Below, in pieces: positions 31,844-41,069 of a stretch of DNA of 64,000 bases. Origin of the DNA: Spirosoma endophyticum. Its GTDB lineage: Bacteria; Bacteroidota; Bacteroidia; Cytophagales; Spirosomataceae. The notes below the pieces were generated by a model that was not told where the DNA came from, made no database searches, and saw only the letters and a list, made by a program, of their open reading frames with translations. A program made the position numbers and the translations under genes. The DNA lies in the NCBI RefSeq assembly GCF_900112365.1, contig NZ_FOLQ01000011.1, positions 1 to 64,000 of the forward strand. The letters are read 5' to 3'. Within the stretch, counting starts at the first letter, position 1. Every line of letters begins with the position of its first letter.

Positions 31844-33385
31844 ATGTTAGCTAAAACCTTCGGCGGTGCCGTTTATGGTGTTAATGCCAGTCTCATTACC
31901 ATTGAAGTGGTTGTTGCACAGGGGTTGCATTTTCATCTGGTTGGTTTGCCCGACAGTGCCGTAAAAGAAAGTGAGCAGCGGGTTGAAGCGTCACTTAAGT
32001 TCTTTGGCTATCGCATGCCCCGCCAGAAAGTCGTCGTTAATCTCGCTCCCGCCGACATTCGTAAAGAAGGTTCAGCTTATGATTTGCCCATTGCGCTCTG
32101 TGTGTTGCAAGCGTCAGAACAGATCACGACAACCCGGAATCTCGAAGACTATGTGATTATGGGTGAACTGGCGCTCGATGGTACGCTACGTCCCATAAAG
32201 GGGGTATTACCGATTGCCATCGAAGCCCGCAAACAAGGCTATAAAGGCTTCGTGCTACCGGCCGAAAATGCGCAGGAAGCGGCCATTGTCAATCAACTGG
32301 ATGTGATTGCCGTATCGACCATGCAGGACGCCGTCGAGTTTTTCGAGGGCAAAAAAGATATTGAGCCGTTGGTGAGCGATACCCGAGACCTGTTCATGAC
32401 GCAGATCAATGCCTATGACGCCGATTTTTCGCACGTGCAGGGCCAGGAAAACATCAAGCGGGCGATGGAAATTGCGGCCGCCGGTGGCCACAATGTGATC
32501 ATGATTGGGCCGCCGGGCGCGGGTAAAACCATGTTGGCCAAACGTTTGCCGAGTATACTTCCTCCATTGACTTTACAAGAAGCGTTAGAGACAACAAAGA
32601 TTCATTCGGTGGCAGGGAAGCTCGGAAAAAAGGCCAATCTGATCGCTACGAGGCCTTATCGAAGCCCGCACCACACAATTTCTGATGCGGCACTTGTTGG
32701 TGGGGGCAGTTTTCCGCAGCCGGGCGAAATCTCGTTAGCGCATAATGGCGTCCTGTTTCTGGACGAATTGCCTGAGTTTAAACGCTCGGCGCTGGAGGTG
32801 ATGCGTCAGCCACTGGAAGATCGTAAAGTGAGTATCTCGCGGGCAAAATGGGCGGTCGAGTTTCCGGCTAGTTTTCAGCTCATTGCCAGTATGAACCCTT
32901 GCCCGTGTGGTTACTACAATCATCCTGAAAAAGAGTGCGTTTGTGGAGCGGGTGTCGTTCAGAAGTACCTGGCTAAAATCAGCGGGCCACTGCTCGACCG
33001 AATTGATTTGCATGTAGAAGTAACGCCTGTATCATTCGACCAGATGACGGCTAACCGTTCATCGGAAACCAGTGAAGCCATTCGTGAGCGGGTTATACGG
33101 GCACGGGAGCGCCAGACGGCCCGTTTTGCCGATCAGCCGGGTATCTATTCCAATGCCATGATGCCCTCGCAATTGGTAAAGGAAGTATGTGTGATCAGCG
33201 ATGCCGGACGGGCTTTACTCAAAACCGCGATGGAGCGCCTGGGCCTTTCGGCCCGTGCTTATGACCGTATTTTAAAAGTCTCGCGCACGATTGCCGACTT
33301 AGCTGCTACCGACGAAATACGTATTGAGCACCTCGCCGAAGCCATTCAATACCGGAGTCTGGATCGGGAGAACTGGGCGGGATAG
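31844..33385 (+). CDS. YifB/ComM family Mg-chelatase-like AAA+ ATPase
   Basis: 513 residues. The N-terminal Lon-like S5 fold domain (GVNASLITIEVVVAQGLHFHL, LPDSAVKESEQRVEASLK) is followed by the MCM/Mg-chelatase-like AAA core with Walker A GPPGAGKT near residue 222 and Walker B LFLDELPEF near 305, then a zinc-finger-like NPCPCGYYNHPEKECVCG and the C-terminal lid. In Haemophilus and Vibrio, ComM is a branch-migration helicase that extends recombination during natural transformation. The protein here is full length and complete. Confidence 0.92.
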   Translation: MLAKTFGGAVYGVNASLITIEVVVAQGLHFHLVGLPDSAVKESEQRVEASLKFFGYRMPRQKVVVNLAPADIRKEGSAYDLPIALCVLQASEQITTTRNLEDYVIMGELALDGTLRPIKGVLPIAIEARKQGYKGFVLPAENAQEAAIVNQLDVIAVSTMQDAVEFFEGKKDIEPLVSDTRDLFMTQINAYDADFSHVQGQENIKRAMEIAAAGGHNVIMIGPPGAGKTMLAKRLPSILPPLTLQEALETTKIHSVAGKLGKKANLIATRPYRSPHHTISDAALVGGGSFPQPGEISLAHNGVLFLDELPEFKRSALEVMRQPLEDRKVSISRAKWAVEFPASFQLIASMNPCPCGYYNHPEKECVCGAGVVQKYLAKISGPLLDRIDLHVEVTPVSFDQMTANRSSETSEAIRERVIRARERQTARFADQPGIYSNAMMPSQLVKEVCVISDAGRALLKTAMERLGLSARAYDRILKVSRTIADLAATDEIRIEHLAEAIQYRSLDRENWAG

Positions 33386-33403
33386 AAATTTACAAACTAC
33401 GTT

Positions 33404-34147
33404 TCACTGAGCTTCAATACTCATGCGTCGGCTTCCGGCTACCAGCTCTAATTTTACGACGGCCCGATCCTTTTTTGCTATATAATGCGTGGTTTGGGAG
33501 TCGGGCGAAAGATCATCGGTCACCTGAACAGCGTAGCACGGTATTTTCTGGCCATTTTTATCCGTCAACATTGTCTCTTTAACATCTGTGACTCGAGCGA
33601 ACAGAAGCCCATGCTGGCGTGGATTGAAGTCGTAAATAGGTATAGTTGCCTGATAGCCTGCCTTCAACGGCAGAAATCGGATTAAGTGCGGATAGATATT
33701 TGAATCAAAATAAGGTTCACTCATCTGATCGTTTACAAGTGTAACTATTCCATCTTTCTGATTCTTGTAATAGCCCTCAATTCGTTGCCCATTGAACGCC
33801 AAAACCATGTTGCGTTGCCCATTAAACGAGGAATGGTAAATGGGCGCCATTGTTTTTTGCAGCGCAACCGTCGTATCGACCCAAGTGCCTGGTGCTCCTT
33901 TCATGGCAATTTTTTGAACAATAAGCACTTTGTCGCCCTGAAAACCCGGCTGAATGGTGGTCGTGATGGTCGCTAACTCGCGTTTGGCGGAATCCTGCCA
34001 CATATACCAGTTGCTATTCTGTTTTTCGGTCGTTACTACGTAGTTAGCCAGCAGCGTTGTCGACGGCACTAGCCTGGCTTGAGCCAGGCCTTGATGGTGA
34101 ATACCCAGCACACTTAAGAGAAGTAGACCAGTAGTTTGTAGGTTCAT
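33404..34147 (-). CDS. Secreted protein of unknown function (DUF3108-like fold possible)
   Basis: 247 residues with signal peptide (LLLLSVLGIHHQGLAQA). The mature part is rich in beta strands: APIYHSSFNGQRNMVLAFNG, YFDSNIYPHLIRFLPLKAGYQ, and the C-terminal THYIAKKDRAVVKLELV, a pattern seen in periplasmic lipocalin-like proteins of the DUF3108 type. Convergent with the YifB gene, only 18 bases apart, and upstream of nothing else on its strand except the FtsX-type permease 109 bases away. Function unknown. Confidence 0.6.
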   Translation of the reverse strand: MNLQTTGLLLLSVLGIHHQGLAQARLVPSTTLLANYVVTTEKQNSNWYMWQDSAKRELATITTTIQPGFQGDKVLIVQKIAMKGAPGTWVDTTVALQKTMAPIYHSSFNGQRNMVLAFNGQRIEGYYKNQKDGIVTLVNDQMSEPYFDSNIYPHLIRFLPLKAGYQATIPIYDFNPRQHGLLFARVTDVKETMLTDKNGQKIPCYAVQVTDDLSPDSQTTHYIAKKDRAVVKLELVAGSRRMSIEAQ

Positions 34148-34256
34148 TTTGAGATAGTTTTTTATTGGTCGTAAAGGGATGAAGAGGAGGAGAGGGCCGA
34201 AAGGTATTTTCTATTCTTGTCTTTATTCCCCTCTTCCCATTACTCTTCTCCCTTAC

Positions 34257-36608
34257 TCATTCCGTTCTTAGCGATTTCACGGGGTTCATTAGGGCAGCTT
34301 TAACGGATTGATAACTGACCGTCAGGAGGGCAATGCCCGCAGCCAGGAATCCGGCCAGGGCGAAAACCCACCACTCCATGTCAATTTTGTAGGCAAAATC
34401 CTGTAACCATTTATCCATTGCATACCACGCAATGGGCGACGCGATGATAATAGCAATTAGCACTAATTTTAAGAAATCTCGGGCAAGTAACGTAACGATG
34501 CCCAATATACTCGCACCAAGTACCTTTCTGATTCCGATTTCTTTCGTGCGCCGTTCGGTCGTGAACGCAACGAGGCCAAACAACCCCAGGCAGGAAACCA
34601 GAACGGTTAACCCGGCAAAACCGTTAAAGATGGCCACCATCAATCGGTCTTTACGATACTGAGCGTCGAACGATTCATCCAGAAAAGTGTACTCAAACGG
34701 ATAGTTTGGGTAATGACGCTGCCAGATCGCTTTTACGACCGGCAGATGAGCCGGTTTGATACGTAGCATCAGGTTACTAACGGGCGACGTATTGTAGACG
34801 AGAACTAAGGGCTCGACCGGGTTGTGCAGCGAGCGATAATTGAAATTCTTCACTACACCCACTACGTTGCCTTTGTGTCCAAATCCCCCGATTGCCTGCC
34901 CGACACCCGTCTTCCAGCCCGCCAGTTTCATAAATGCTTCGTTGATCAAAATGCCACCGTTCCGGTCGGCGGCCGACTGAGCGGATAGATTCCTACCTTC
35001 TTTCAACTGAATGGCGAGGAGTGGCAGAAACGTCTCATCGACAAACAGGTAGTTGCTCATGACGTCCCGTTTTTTGCCATTCGTCTGAAAACTTGTCGAT
35101 GCCATTGGCAGCAACCCATTCAGCTGCAACCCTGATCCGAGGGTTACCGCATCGATTTCACTACGTTGTTTGAGGCTGTTCCCGAAGGCCGATGCTCCAG
35201 CCCGGGCGGTTGAATCGTCGGGTATGTTGACACTGAGAATCTGGGCCGTATTGAACCCAATATCATAGCGTTGCATATAATCCATCTGCCGATGAATAAC
35301 CAGCACACCGGCAATCATGCCAGCCGCCAGCACAAACTGAAACACAATGATCGTTTTCCGCAGCCATGCCCCCTTATTCCGGGTGCTCGCAGTGCCTCTC
35401 AGCACAGCAACCGGATCATACCCAGAGAGTACAAAGGCTGGATATAAGCCACCCAGCAGCGTGATCACAAGCCAGGTAAACCCGAATAACCGAATAGCAT
35501 CAAGCCAGAAAATATGCAGCCGGATTGTCAATAATTTGTTAAAGTAGGGAATAGTAATCGGTAGTAAAACGATTGAGCAACCAACGGCCAGGCCACTCAA
35601 TAGAAACGATTCAAACAGGAACTGCCGAACCAGTTGACTCCGCATAGCGCCATTCGCCTTTCGAACGCCCACTTCTTTGGCCCGCTCGGTTGCTTTGGCC
35701 GTCAGCAGGTTTATATAATTCAACAGGGCAATTGCCAGAATAAAGGCGGCCAGGAATGCGAACAGATAGCCGTATTGTTTATCACCCTTTGGCGTATCGG
35801 CCAGCTTGCCCTTGCCATAATGTACGTCCTTTAATAGTTCAGCCGGAAAACCAATGGAGTACCCTTCTGCACCCATTTTCCTGAACTCCGGGTTGGCGTA
35901 GGTCCTGGCAATGTAGGCCAGTTTTTTGGTAAAATCCGGCAGATTCGGCTGGTTGCGAAAAAGGACGTAGGTGTAGCACGGGAAATCATCGTCCACCCAG
36001 GAAGTACCCGAAAATTTCTTCGATAGTAACACACTGATGGGCAGATCGGTGTTGCTGGGTACGTCGGCGATGAGGCCTGTAATTTTGTAATTCTGTTTAT
36101 TTACCTGAATCGATTGGCCCAGCACATCGTGTCGACCAAAATACGTAGTAGCAAAGCTTTCTGTGACAACCGCACTATGGGGATCAGTCAGCGCCAGTGT
36201 CGGATTTCCCGCCCGAAATTTATAGTCAAATACCGAAAACAGATTCTTATCGGCATAGTACACATCCAGTTGGCTAAGCAGTTTGTCTTTAGTACGAATG
36301 ATAGCCGATATTGGCTGGAGCCGGATGGCCGTCTCGACTTCCGGGTAATCGCGCATGAGCATGTCCGCCAATAGCAGTGGGCTGGACGCTATCAACAAGG
36401 GTGACTCCGGCGTTTTCATGGCGGTCGTTACCCGAACAATCCGCTCCGATTTCGGATGGAACGTATCGTATGAGAACTTATGATTAACATACAGCACCAT
36501 GATTAGGCAGGCCGTCAGACCAATAGCCAGACCACCAACGTTCAGGCCGGTGTATAGTTTGTTCCGCCAGAGGTTTCGGAGCGCGATTTTGACGTAGTTA
36601 CGAAGCAT
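34257..36608 (-). CDS. MacB/FtsX-type ABC transporter permease
   Basis: 783 residues with eight predicted membrane helices in the double FtsX layout: first helix LYTGLNVGGLAIGLTACLIMVLYV (about 16-40), a large periplasmic MacB core domain, three helices with ERAKEVGVRKANGAMRSQLVRQFL (about 308-330), a second periplasmic domain, and the C-terminal FtsX unit with ERRTKEIGIRKVLGASILGIV. Such permeases pair with an ATPase of the LolD/MacB type, which is not adjacent here. In Bacteroidota they are numerous, and usually involved in peptide or lipoprotein export or antimicrobial peptide resistance. Confidence 0.92.
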   Translation of the reverse strand: MLRNYVKIALRNLWRNKLYTGLNVGGLAIGLTACLIMVLYVNHKFSYDTFHPKSERIVRVTTAMKTPESPLLIASSPLLLADMLMRDYPEVETAIRLQPISAIIRTKDKLLSQLDVYYADKNLFSVFDYKFRAGNPTLALTDPHSAVVTESFATTYFGRHDVLGQSIQVNKQNYKITGLIADVPSNTDLPISVLLSKKFSGTSWVDDDFPCYTYVLFRNQPNLPDFTKKLAYIARTYANPEFRKMGAEGYSIGFPAELLKDVHYGKGKLADTPKGDKQYGYLFAFLAAFILAIALLNYINLLTAKATERAKEVGVRKANGAMRSQLVRQFLFESFLLSGLAVGCSIVLLPITIPYFNKLLTIRLHIFWLDAIRLFGFTWLVITLLGGLYPAFVLSGYDPVAVLRGTASTRNKGAWLRKTIIVFQFVLAAGMIAGVLVIHRQMDYMQRYDIGFNTAQILSVNIPDDSTARAGASAFGNSLKQRSEIDAVTLGSGLQLNGLLPMASTSFQTNGKKRDVMSNYLFVDETFLPLLAIQLKEGRNLSAQSAADRNGGILINEAFMKLAGWKTGVGQAIGGFGHKGNVVGVVKNFNYRSLHNPVEPLVLVYNTSPVSNLMLRIKPAHLPVVKAIWQRHYPNYPFEYTFLDESFDAQYRKDRLMVAIFNGFAGLTVLVSCLGLFGLVAFTTERRTKEIGIRKVLGASILGIVTLLARDFLKLVLIAIIIASPIAWYAMDKWLQDFAYKIDMEWWVFALAGFLAAGIALLTVSYQSVKAALMNPVKSLRTE

Positions 36609-36985
36609 TGTTTAGCAGGGTTTACAGAAACAGGATGCTTCGTGTCGTCCACAAGTTGTATTGCCGTTACGTAATTAAGAAAATTTAACTTAGATTGTCT
36701 TCGCTTGCTATTGGGCTGATAATCAAACGCTTGTTTTAAATGCTCTGTAGGGTTAACAGCACCTGAATGTGGCATATTCTTTACTATTATTTCGTTGGCT
36801 CATCGAATGAGGTTGGCAAAGCGTTCAATCAAGAATGGTGGAGCGCCAATACGTTTTTGATAGGCTTAACAGATTTTATCTGCTTGATGGCGACAGAGGT
36901 TACGCAAAACCAAGTGAAGACGTAGGCATACCACTACGTTGCTTTCCGTGCTGATAGTAGGAGGGCGTTGAACCTGTGTACTTTT
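36609..36985. other. Intergenic region, no gene seen
   Basis: About 375 bases between the permease start and the cytochrome c relic. No reading frame with features; the minus-strand frame at 36542-36775 overlaps the permease start. It contains the permease promoter. Confidence 0.4.
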
Positions 36986-37252
36986 TAAACGCGATGGAAA
37001 AGCGTTGGCTGCCATCGCCCCACGCTGAAAGGTGGTGAGCTATTAGCGCCCGGTATGCCCCCAGTACCGAATCTCACCAGCACTGGCAACGTAGGGAAAT
37101 GGACAAAGGCCCAGTTTTTTGCGACGCTACGTACCGGTAAAACACCCAGCGGTCATCAGATCGACAACGAGAACATGCCCTGGAAAATGACCGCTCAGTA
37201 TAGCGATAAAGAGCTGGCGTCCCTCTACCAGTATTTCCAATCCATTCGGTAG
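36986..37252 (+). pseudogene. Decayed cytochrome c gene (C-terminal remnant)
   Basis: In one continuous frame from a stop at 36986-36988 to the stop at 37250-37252, the translation reads KSVGCHRPTLKGGELLAPGM at 36998 onward, then VPNLTSTGNVGKWTKAQFFA and MPWKMTAQYSDKELASLYQYF. This is the order of a small c-type cytochrome: haem-binding CxxCH, PNLT, and the distal-ligand region with MPWK. The first cysteine of CxxCH is replaced by serine (AGC at 37001), an in-frame stop lies just before, and no signal peptide or start precedes. The 37055 ATG frame alone would lack the haem site, so I call it a pseudogene. Confidence 0.65.
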
Positions 37253-37288
37253 AGTCTGTTTCATCGATTCAGACCAGGCATGAATTTA

Positions 37289-37360
37289 TCATTCTGAGGA
37301 ACGAGGAATCTGCGGGTAAGCATGAATTCGCGCCCGCAGATTCCTCGTTCCTCAGAATGA
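37289..37360. repeat. 28-bp perfect inverted repeat
   Basis: Positions 37289-37316 and 37333-37360 are perfectly complementary over 28 bases with a 16-base loop; the arm begins TCATTCTGAGGAACGAGGAA. It ends 8 bases from the stop of the large minus-strand gene and may terminate it, but the length and exactness resemble a mobile or dispersed palindromic repeat. A similar phrase is known to me from many Bacteroidota intergenic regions, from memory only. Confidence 0.75.
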
Positions 37361-37368
37361 CAAAAAAG

Positions 37369-40300
37369 TTACTGATTAAACTGAATACTATTCAACTGAA
37401 TGATACTGTCGTTTGGCTTGTCCCGTTTCACCACCACTACATACACATCGTGTTTGCCCGTTATTGGCTTGTCAAATGTAGCGGTTACCTGTCCCGCCGT
37501 TTTCCAGTCGCCAGTTGCTTTATAGGTTGTTCGACTGACCACGGGTGCCTGGTAGGAATCGAGCCGTACCTCGATTTCGCCGTCTTTGTTTAGCGATGAA
37601 TAGTCATACGTCAGCGATTTGATAGTTGTCAGGTCAATGCCTTTTAGCAACACATATGATTTATGATTTCCCGCGCCCAGCCGATTGCCAAACCGTGGGA
37701 AGCCAACATAAGCATCGGCGTTTAGCGTTTTGACCTGGGCATTACGCAGCGTTACGACGTCAGTGCTCGTGAGCGGCCCAACCACTTTGCCGCCATTGTC
37801 GGTATACGTAGCAAACAGTGTATACTGACTGCGTGGATCGTCGGCCTTGTGTTCATTTAAGGCTAGCTCCCCCTGTAGCGGAATCGCTTTTTGATTGCGG
37901 GCGTCTGTGAGCGAATAGATATATTTCACCATCTCCTGAGCGTCCTGAACCGGAATTTGCGGGTGGGCACTCATTAGGTGGTCTTTGCTCCAGTTGCCAC
38001 CACCGCCTTCAATGATCTTTTTGGCTAGTTTTTCCACGCTGCCCGCCTGGCCTTTATACCGCTCGGCAACCGCCAGGAACGTTGGCCCAACCGATGGTTT
38101 GTCAATCGTATGGCACGCTTTACAATCGCTGCTGGCTATCAGGTTTTTACCTAACGAACCGTTCCCAATAGACGCTACATCCTGATGCCCAATCTGCGGA
38201 GTTGCCGATGACGCACTGCCTGCCTGAGCGCTGTATTCATAGAAAACCTTAATGCGTTTGGGATCAATCTTCGTGTCTTCTTTGTCCGTCACTTTTACGG
38301 CATACGTTAACGGCTTGTTTCCCCAGAAGAATGATTTGTTGCCCGGTGTCGTAATCGCTACATCCGGTTTCGCATTTCCCACTTTCACGACGATGGTATC
38401 CATGCCCACCAGACCCGTTTGATCGGTCACTTTCAGGATAGCCTTGTAGATACCGGGCTTGGTGTAGGTATACGTAGCATTGGGTTTTGTATCGCCCACC
38501 GTTTTGCCGTCAAACAGCCATTGGTACGTTAGTTTGTCGTCATCATCCAGATCTGTACCGCGGCCACCAAATTTCACGCGTAGGGGCGCCTGCCCGAATG
38601 CTTCATGGATCACGGGCGCATTACGTCCGTCGGAGGTCAGGTAGGAGCGGGCGCTGAACTGGGCCGCTGCGACAGAATCAATGACCATTGCTTTGACAAT
38701 GGGCGCCCGGTTGCCGGTATTGTATTCGATTTTTACGAGCCGGGCGTCGTCGTTATCAGCGCCGTACACGGAGCCATATTCGAGCATATACATAATGCCA
38801 TCCTTGCTGAATGCCAGATCAATGGGGCGTCGGAAATCGCCACTTGCCGACATAAACGGCTCCGTGCGAAGGTAATTGTCATCTTTATCGACCTTGACCG
38901 CCAACACCCAGTTGCGCATCCAGTCGAAAATAAACAGCGAGCCGTCGTAATACTCAGGGAATTTATTTTTGGACGACGAGTTTTTGTCGTAGCTGTAAAA
39001 CTGGCCCGCCATGGCGCTACGTCCCCCCTGACCCAGTTCCGGGAATTCTTTAGACGCTGCGTAGGGATACCAGATCATGGCCGGATTGGTGGGCGGCAGA
39101 TTTTTTAGCCCGGTATTTTTCGGTGAGTTGTTTACGGGTGCTTTCGGATCGAAGTGCGCCCCGACGGTATTCGTGGCGAAGTCCAGATCGCCATACGGCT
39201 GACTATTCCCGACAAACAGCGGCCAGCCGAAATTTCCCGCTTTTTTCGCCTGATTGAACTCATCGTAACCGCGTGGTCCTAATGTGCTGCTGTCCTTCCC
39301 GGCATCCGGTCCGATTTCACCCCAGTAGAGGACGGAGCTTTTCGGGTTCACCGCAATTCGGTAGGCGTTCCGTAAGCCCATCGTGTAGATTTCGGGTAGT
39401 GTCTGGGCCGTGCCTTTAGGAAACAGGTTTCCGTCCGGAATGGTGTACGTACCATCGGGTTGTGGATGAATACGCAGAATTTTTCCCCGGAAATCGTTGG
39501 TATTTGCCGCTGTCCCCCGCGCATCAGCGGCCAGATGGTCGGGCCGGGCGTCAATGGGTGCGTAGCCATTAGAGGGGAAAGGGTTCGTGTGATCGCCCGT
39601 GGAGAGGTACAAATTTCCCTCTTTGTCGAACGTGAGCGAGCCGCCGTGGTGCGACCCAGGCTCAAACAAACTCGGCACCTTCAGCAGTATTTTTTCGGAT
39701 GCTACATCGAGTGTGTTATCGTCCTTGATAACAAAGCGCGAGAGGTTATAGAAAGGATCTTTTTCAACGTCGGGTGAGTAATAAATGTATAGAAAATGGT
39801 TAGTCGAGAATTTTGGGTCAAGCGTTATTCCCTGTACACCGTGCCCCTGTTTGGTAGGTACCGTGAACTTATGCACCAGTTGGTGCTTATTCGTTTTGGC
39901 GTTATAGACTGATAAATTGCCGCTACGTTCCGTGAAGAAAACCCGGCCGTCATCGGCCACGGCAACCTCCATTGGTTCGTTTAGATCATTGACCAGAACG
40001 GTTTTAACGAACCGATTCTCTTCGGGCATCACTACCGCGTATGACTTGCTGTAATCGAGAGGCTTGCCGGTTCCCATCGCCCATTTCAAACCACCCCATA
40101 CGTGCTGCACAAATAAGGGTTCGCTGAAACTTGCGTCTTCATGGCCACCACCGGTATAGAACGCCCGGCCGCCATCGAATTCATGATACCAGGCAATGGG
40201 GTGGTTGCTGCCGTTGGTGCCACCGTCGTAGGTGTTTTCGTCCAGGTTGGCCAGTACGTTCAGGTCTGAATAGAGCGACCGATAATTATACCACTCGTCG

Positions 40301-40839
40301 GTACGTTCCCAGCGGTCGGGTAAATGAGCCGTGGAAATGTGTTTTTTGTCAAGGACCTCAACCGTTGCTTTGCGGACGTTGGAATTGCTGGGGTGGCTGG
40401 AAAAATAACCACCCATCAGCTTGTTGTACCACGGCCAGTCATATTCGGTATCGGCGGCAGCATGAATGCCCATGTAGCCGCCACCCGACTGGATATACCG
40501 CTCAAAAGCCGCTTGCTGGACTTGATTCAGTACGTTCCCTGTTGTACTCAGAAAGACCACCGCCTGATAGTGCTTTAAGCTATCGTCATTGAAATAAGCT
40601 GAGTTTTTGGTGGTGTCGACCCGAAAATTATTTTCCCGACCAAGTTTTTGAATGGCGGCAATCCCGAACGGAATCGAGGTGTGTTTCCAGCCCTTGGTCT
40701 TCGCGAAAACCAGCACTCGTGCCGACGTTGGTGTTGGTTGAGCGACTGCCTTTTGCGTACTAAGGCAGGCAAATAAGCTGAGCGCAATTGCTGAGATGCC
40801 AAACAGGCGGTGCCAGTACGTACTAGATGTTGATAACAT
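37369..40839 (-). CDS. ThuA / PQQ-type sugar dehydrogenase / PKD / cytochrome c / CBM multidomain protein
   Basis: 1156 residues, exported (signal ending near AVAQPTPTSA). Domains in order: ThuA-like (about 40-250, ARVLVFAKTKGWKHTSIPFG, GGYMGIHAAADTEYDWPWY); a PQQ-dependent sugar/sorbosone dehydrogenase beta-propeller (about 280-720, GVQGITLDPKFSTNHFLYIYY, GSHHGGSLTFDKEGNLYLSTG); a PKD domain (about 745-835, LTYQWLFDGKTVGD); a cytochrome c domain with haem motif DCKACH near 905-910 and HPQIPVQDAQEMVKYIYS; and a C-terminal carbohydrate-binding CBM6-like domain. The family is common in Bacteroidota and Planctomycetes. It likely oxidises a sugar in the periplasm and passes electrons to its own haem. 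The substrate is unknown. Single gene, no operon partner on its strand. Confidence 0.9.
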   Translation of the reverse strand: MLSTSSTYWHRLFGISAIALSLFACLSTQKAVAQPTPTSARVLVFAKTKGWKHTSIPFGIAAIQKLGRENNFRVDTTKNSAYFNDDSLKHYQAVVFLSTTGNVLNQVQQAAFERYIQSGGGYMGIHAAADTEYDWPWYNKLMGGYFSSHPSNSNVRKATVEVLDKKHISTAHLPDRWERTDEWYNYRSLYSDLNVLANLDENTYDGGTNGSNHPIAWYHEFDGGRAFYTGGGHEDASFSEPLFVQHVWGGLKWAMGTGKPLDYSKSYAVVMPEENRFVKTVLVNDLNEPMEVAVADDGRVFFTERSGNLSVYNAKTNKHQLVHKFTVPTKQGHGVQGITLDPKFSTNHFLYIYYSPDVEKDPFYNLSRFVIKDDNTLDVASEKILLKVPSLFEPGSHHGGSLTFDKEGNLYLSTGDHTNPFPSNGYAPIDARPDHLAADARGTAANTNDFRGKILRIHPQPDGTYTIPDGNLFPKGTAQTLPEIYTMGLRNAYRIAVNPKSSVLYWGEIGPDAGKDSSTLGPRGYDEFNQAKKAGNFGWPLFVGNSQPYGDLDFATNTVGAHFDPKAPVNNSPKNTGLKNLPPTNPAMIWYPYAASKEFPELGQGGRSAMAGQFYSYDKNSSSKNKFPEYYDGSLFIFDWMRNWVLAVKVDKDDNYLRTEPFMSASGDFRRPIDLAFSKDGIMYMLEYGSVYGADNDDARLVKIEYNTGNRAPIVKAMVIDSVAAAQFSARSYLTSDGRNAPVIHEAFGQAPLRVKFGGRGTDLDDDDKLTYQWLFDGKTVGDTKPNATYTYTKPGIYKAILKVTDQTGLVGMDTIVVKVGNAKPDVAITTPGNKSFFWGNKPLTYAVKVTDKEDTKIDPKRIKVFYEYSAQAGSASSATPQIGHQDVASIGNGSLGKNLIASSDCKACHTIDKPSVGPTFLAVAERYKGQAGSVEKLAKKIIEGGGGNWSKDHLMSAHPQIPVQDAQEMVKYIYSLTDARNQKAIPLQGELALNEHKADDPRSQYTLFATYTDNGGKVVGPLTSTDVVTLRNAQVKTLNADAYVGFPRFGNRLGAGNHKSYVLLKGIDLTTIKSLTYDYSSLNKDGEIEVRLDSYQAPVVSRTTYKATGDWKTAGQVTATFDKPITGKHDVYVVVVKRDKPNDSIIQLNSIQFNQ

Positions 40840-40976
40840 AAGAAAACGAAAAGTTGAGTAGCTAATTTTCAGGAGCGTGTGATTGCCTGATAAGGCATTT
40901 TACTGGATAAACTACCTAATGCCCTGTCAAATCATGGAAAAGTATTACTCTGTTCTCGCTTTAAATAAACTTATTA

Positions 40977-41035
40977 ACCACGGAGGCACGAAGAACACAG
41001 AGTTTTGATTTTTCTTTGTGTTCTTCGTGCCTCCG
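40977..41035. repeat. Palindromic intergenic repeat (copy 2)
   Basis: CGGAGGCACGAAGAACACAG... at 40981-41002 pairs with 41014-41035 over 22 bp with one G-U pair and an 11-base loop. It shares the core GCACG(A/G)AGAACACAGAG with the palindrome at 23051-23117. It lies just before the GH125 gene, so in this copy it is in a 5' region rather than a terminator position. Confidence 0.75.
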
Positions 41036-41069
41036 CTTCGGCGGTACGATATGGTCAATTCCTCTGCTT

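Noticed and set aside
37055..37252. 65-codon frame as an intact cytochrome-like gene
   Set aside because: It lacks the haem-binding motif; reading further upstream in frame shows a degenerate CxxCH and a stop, so it is a relic.
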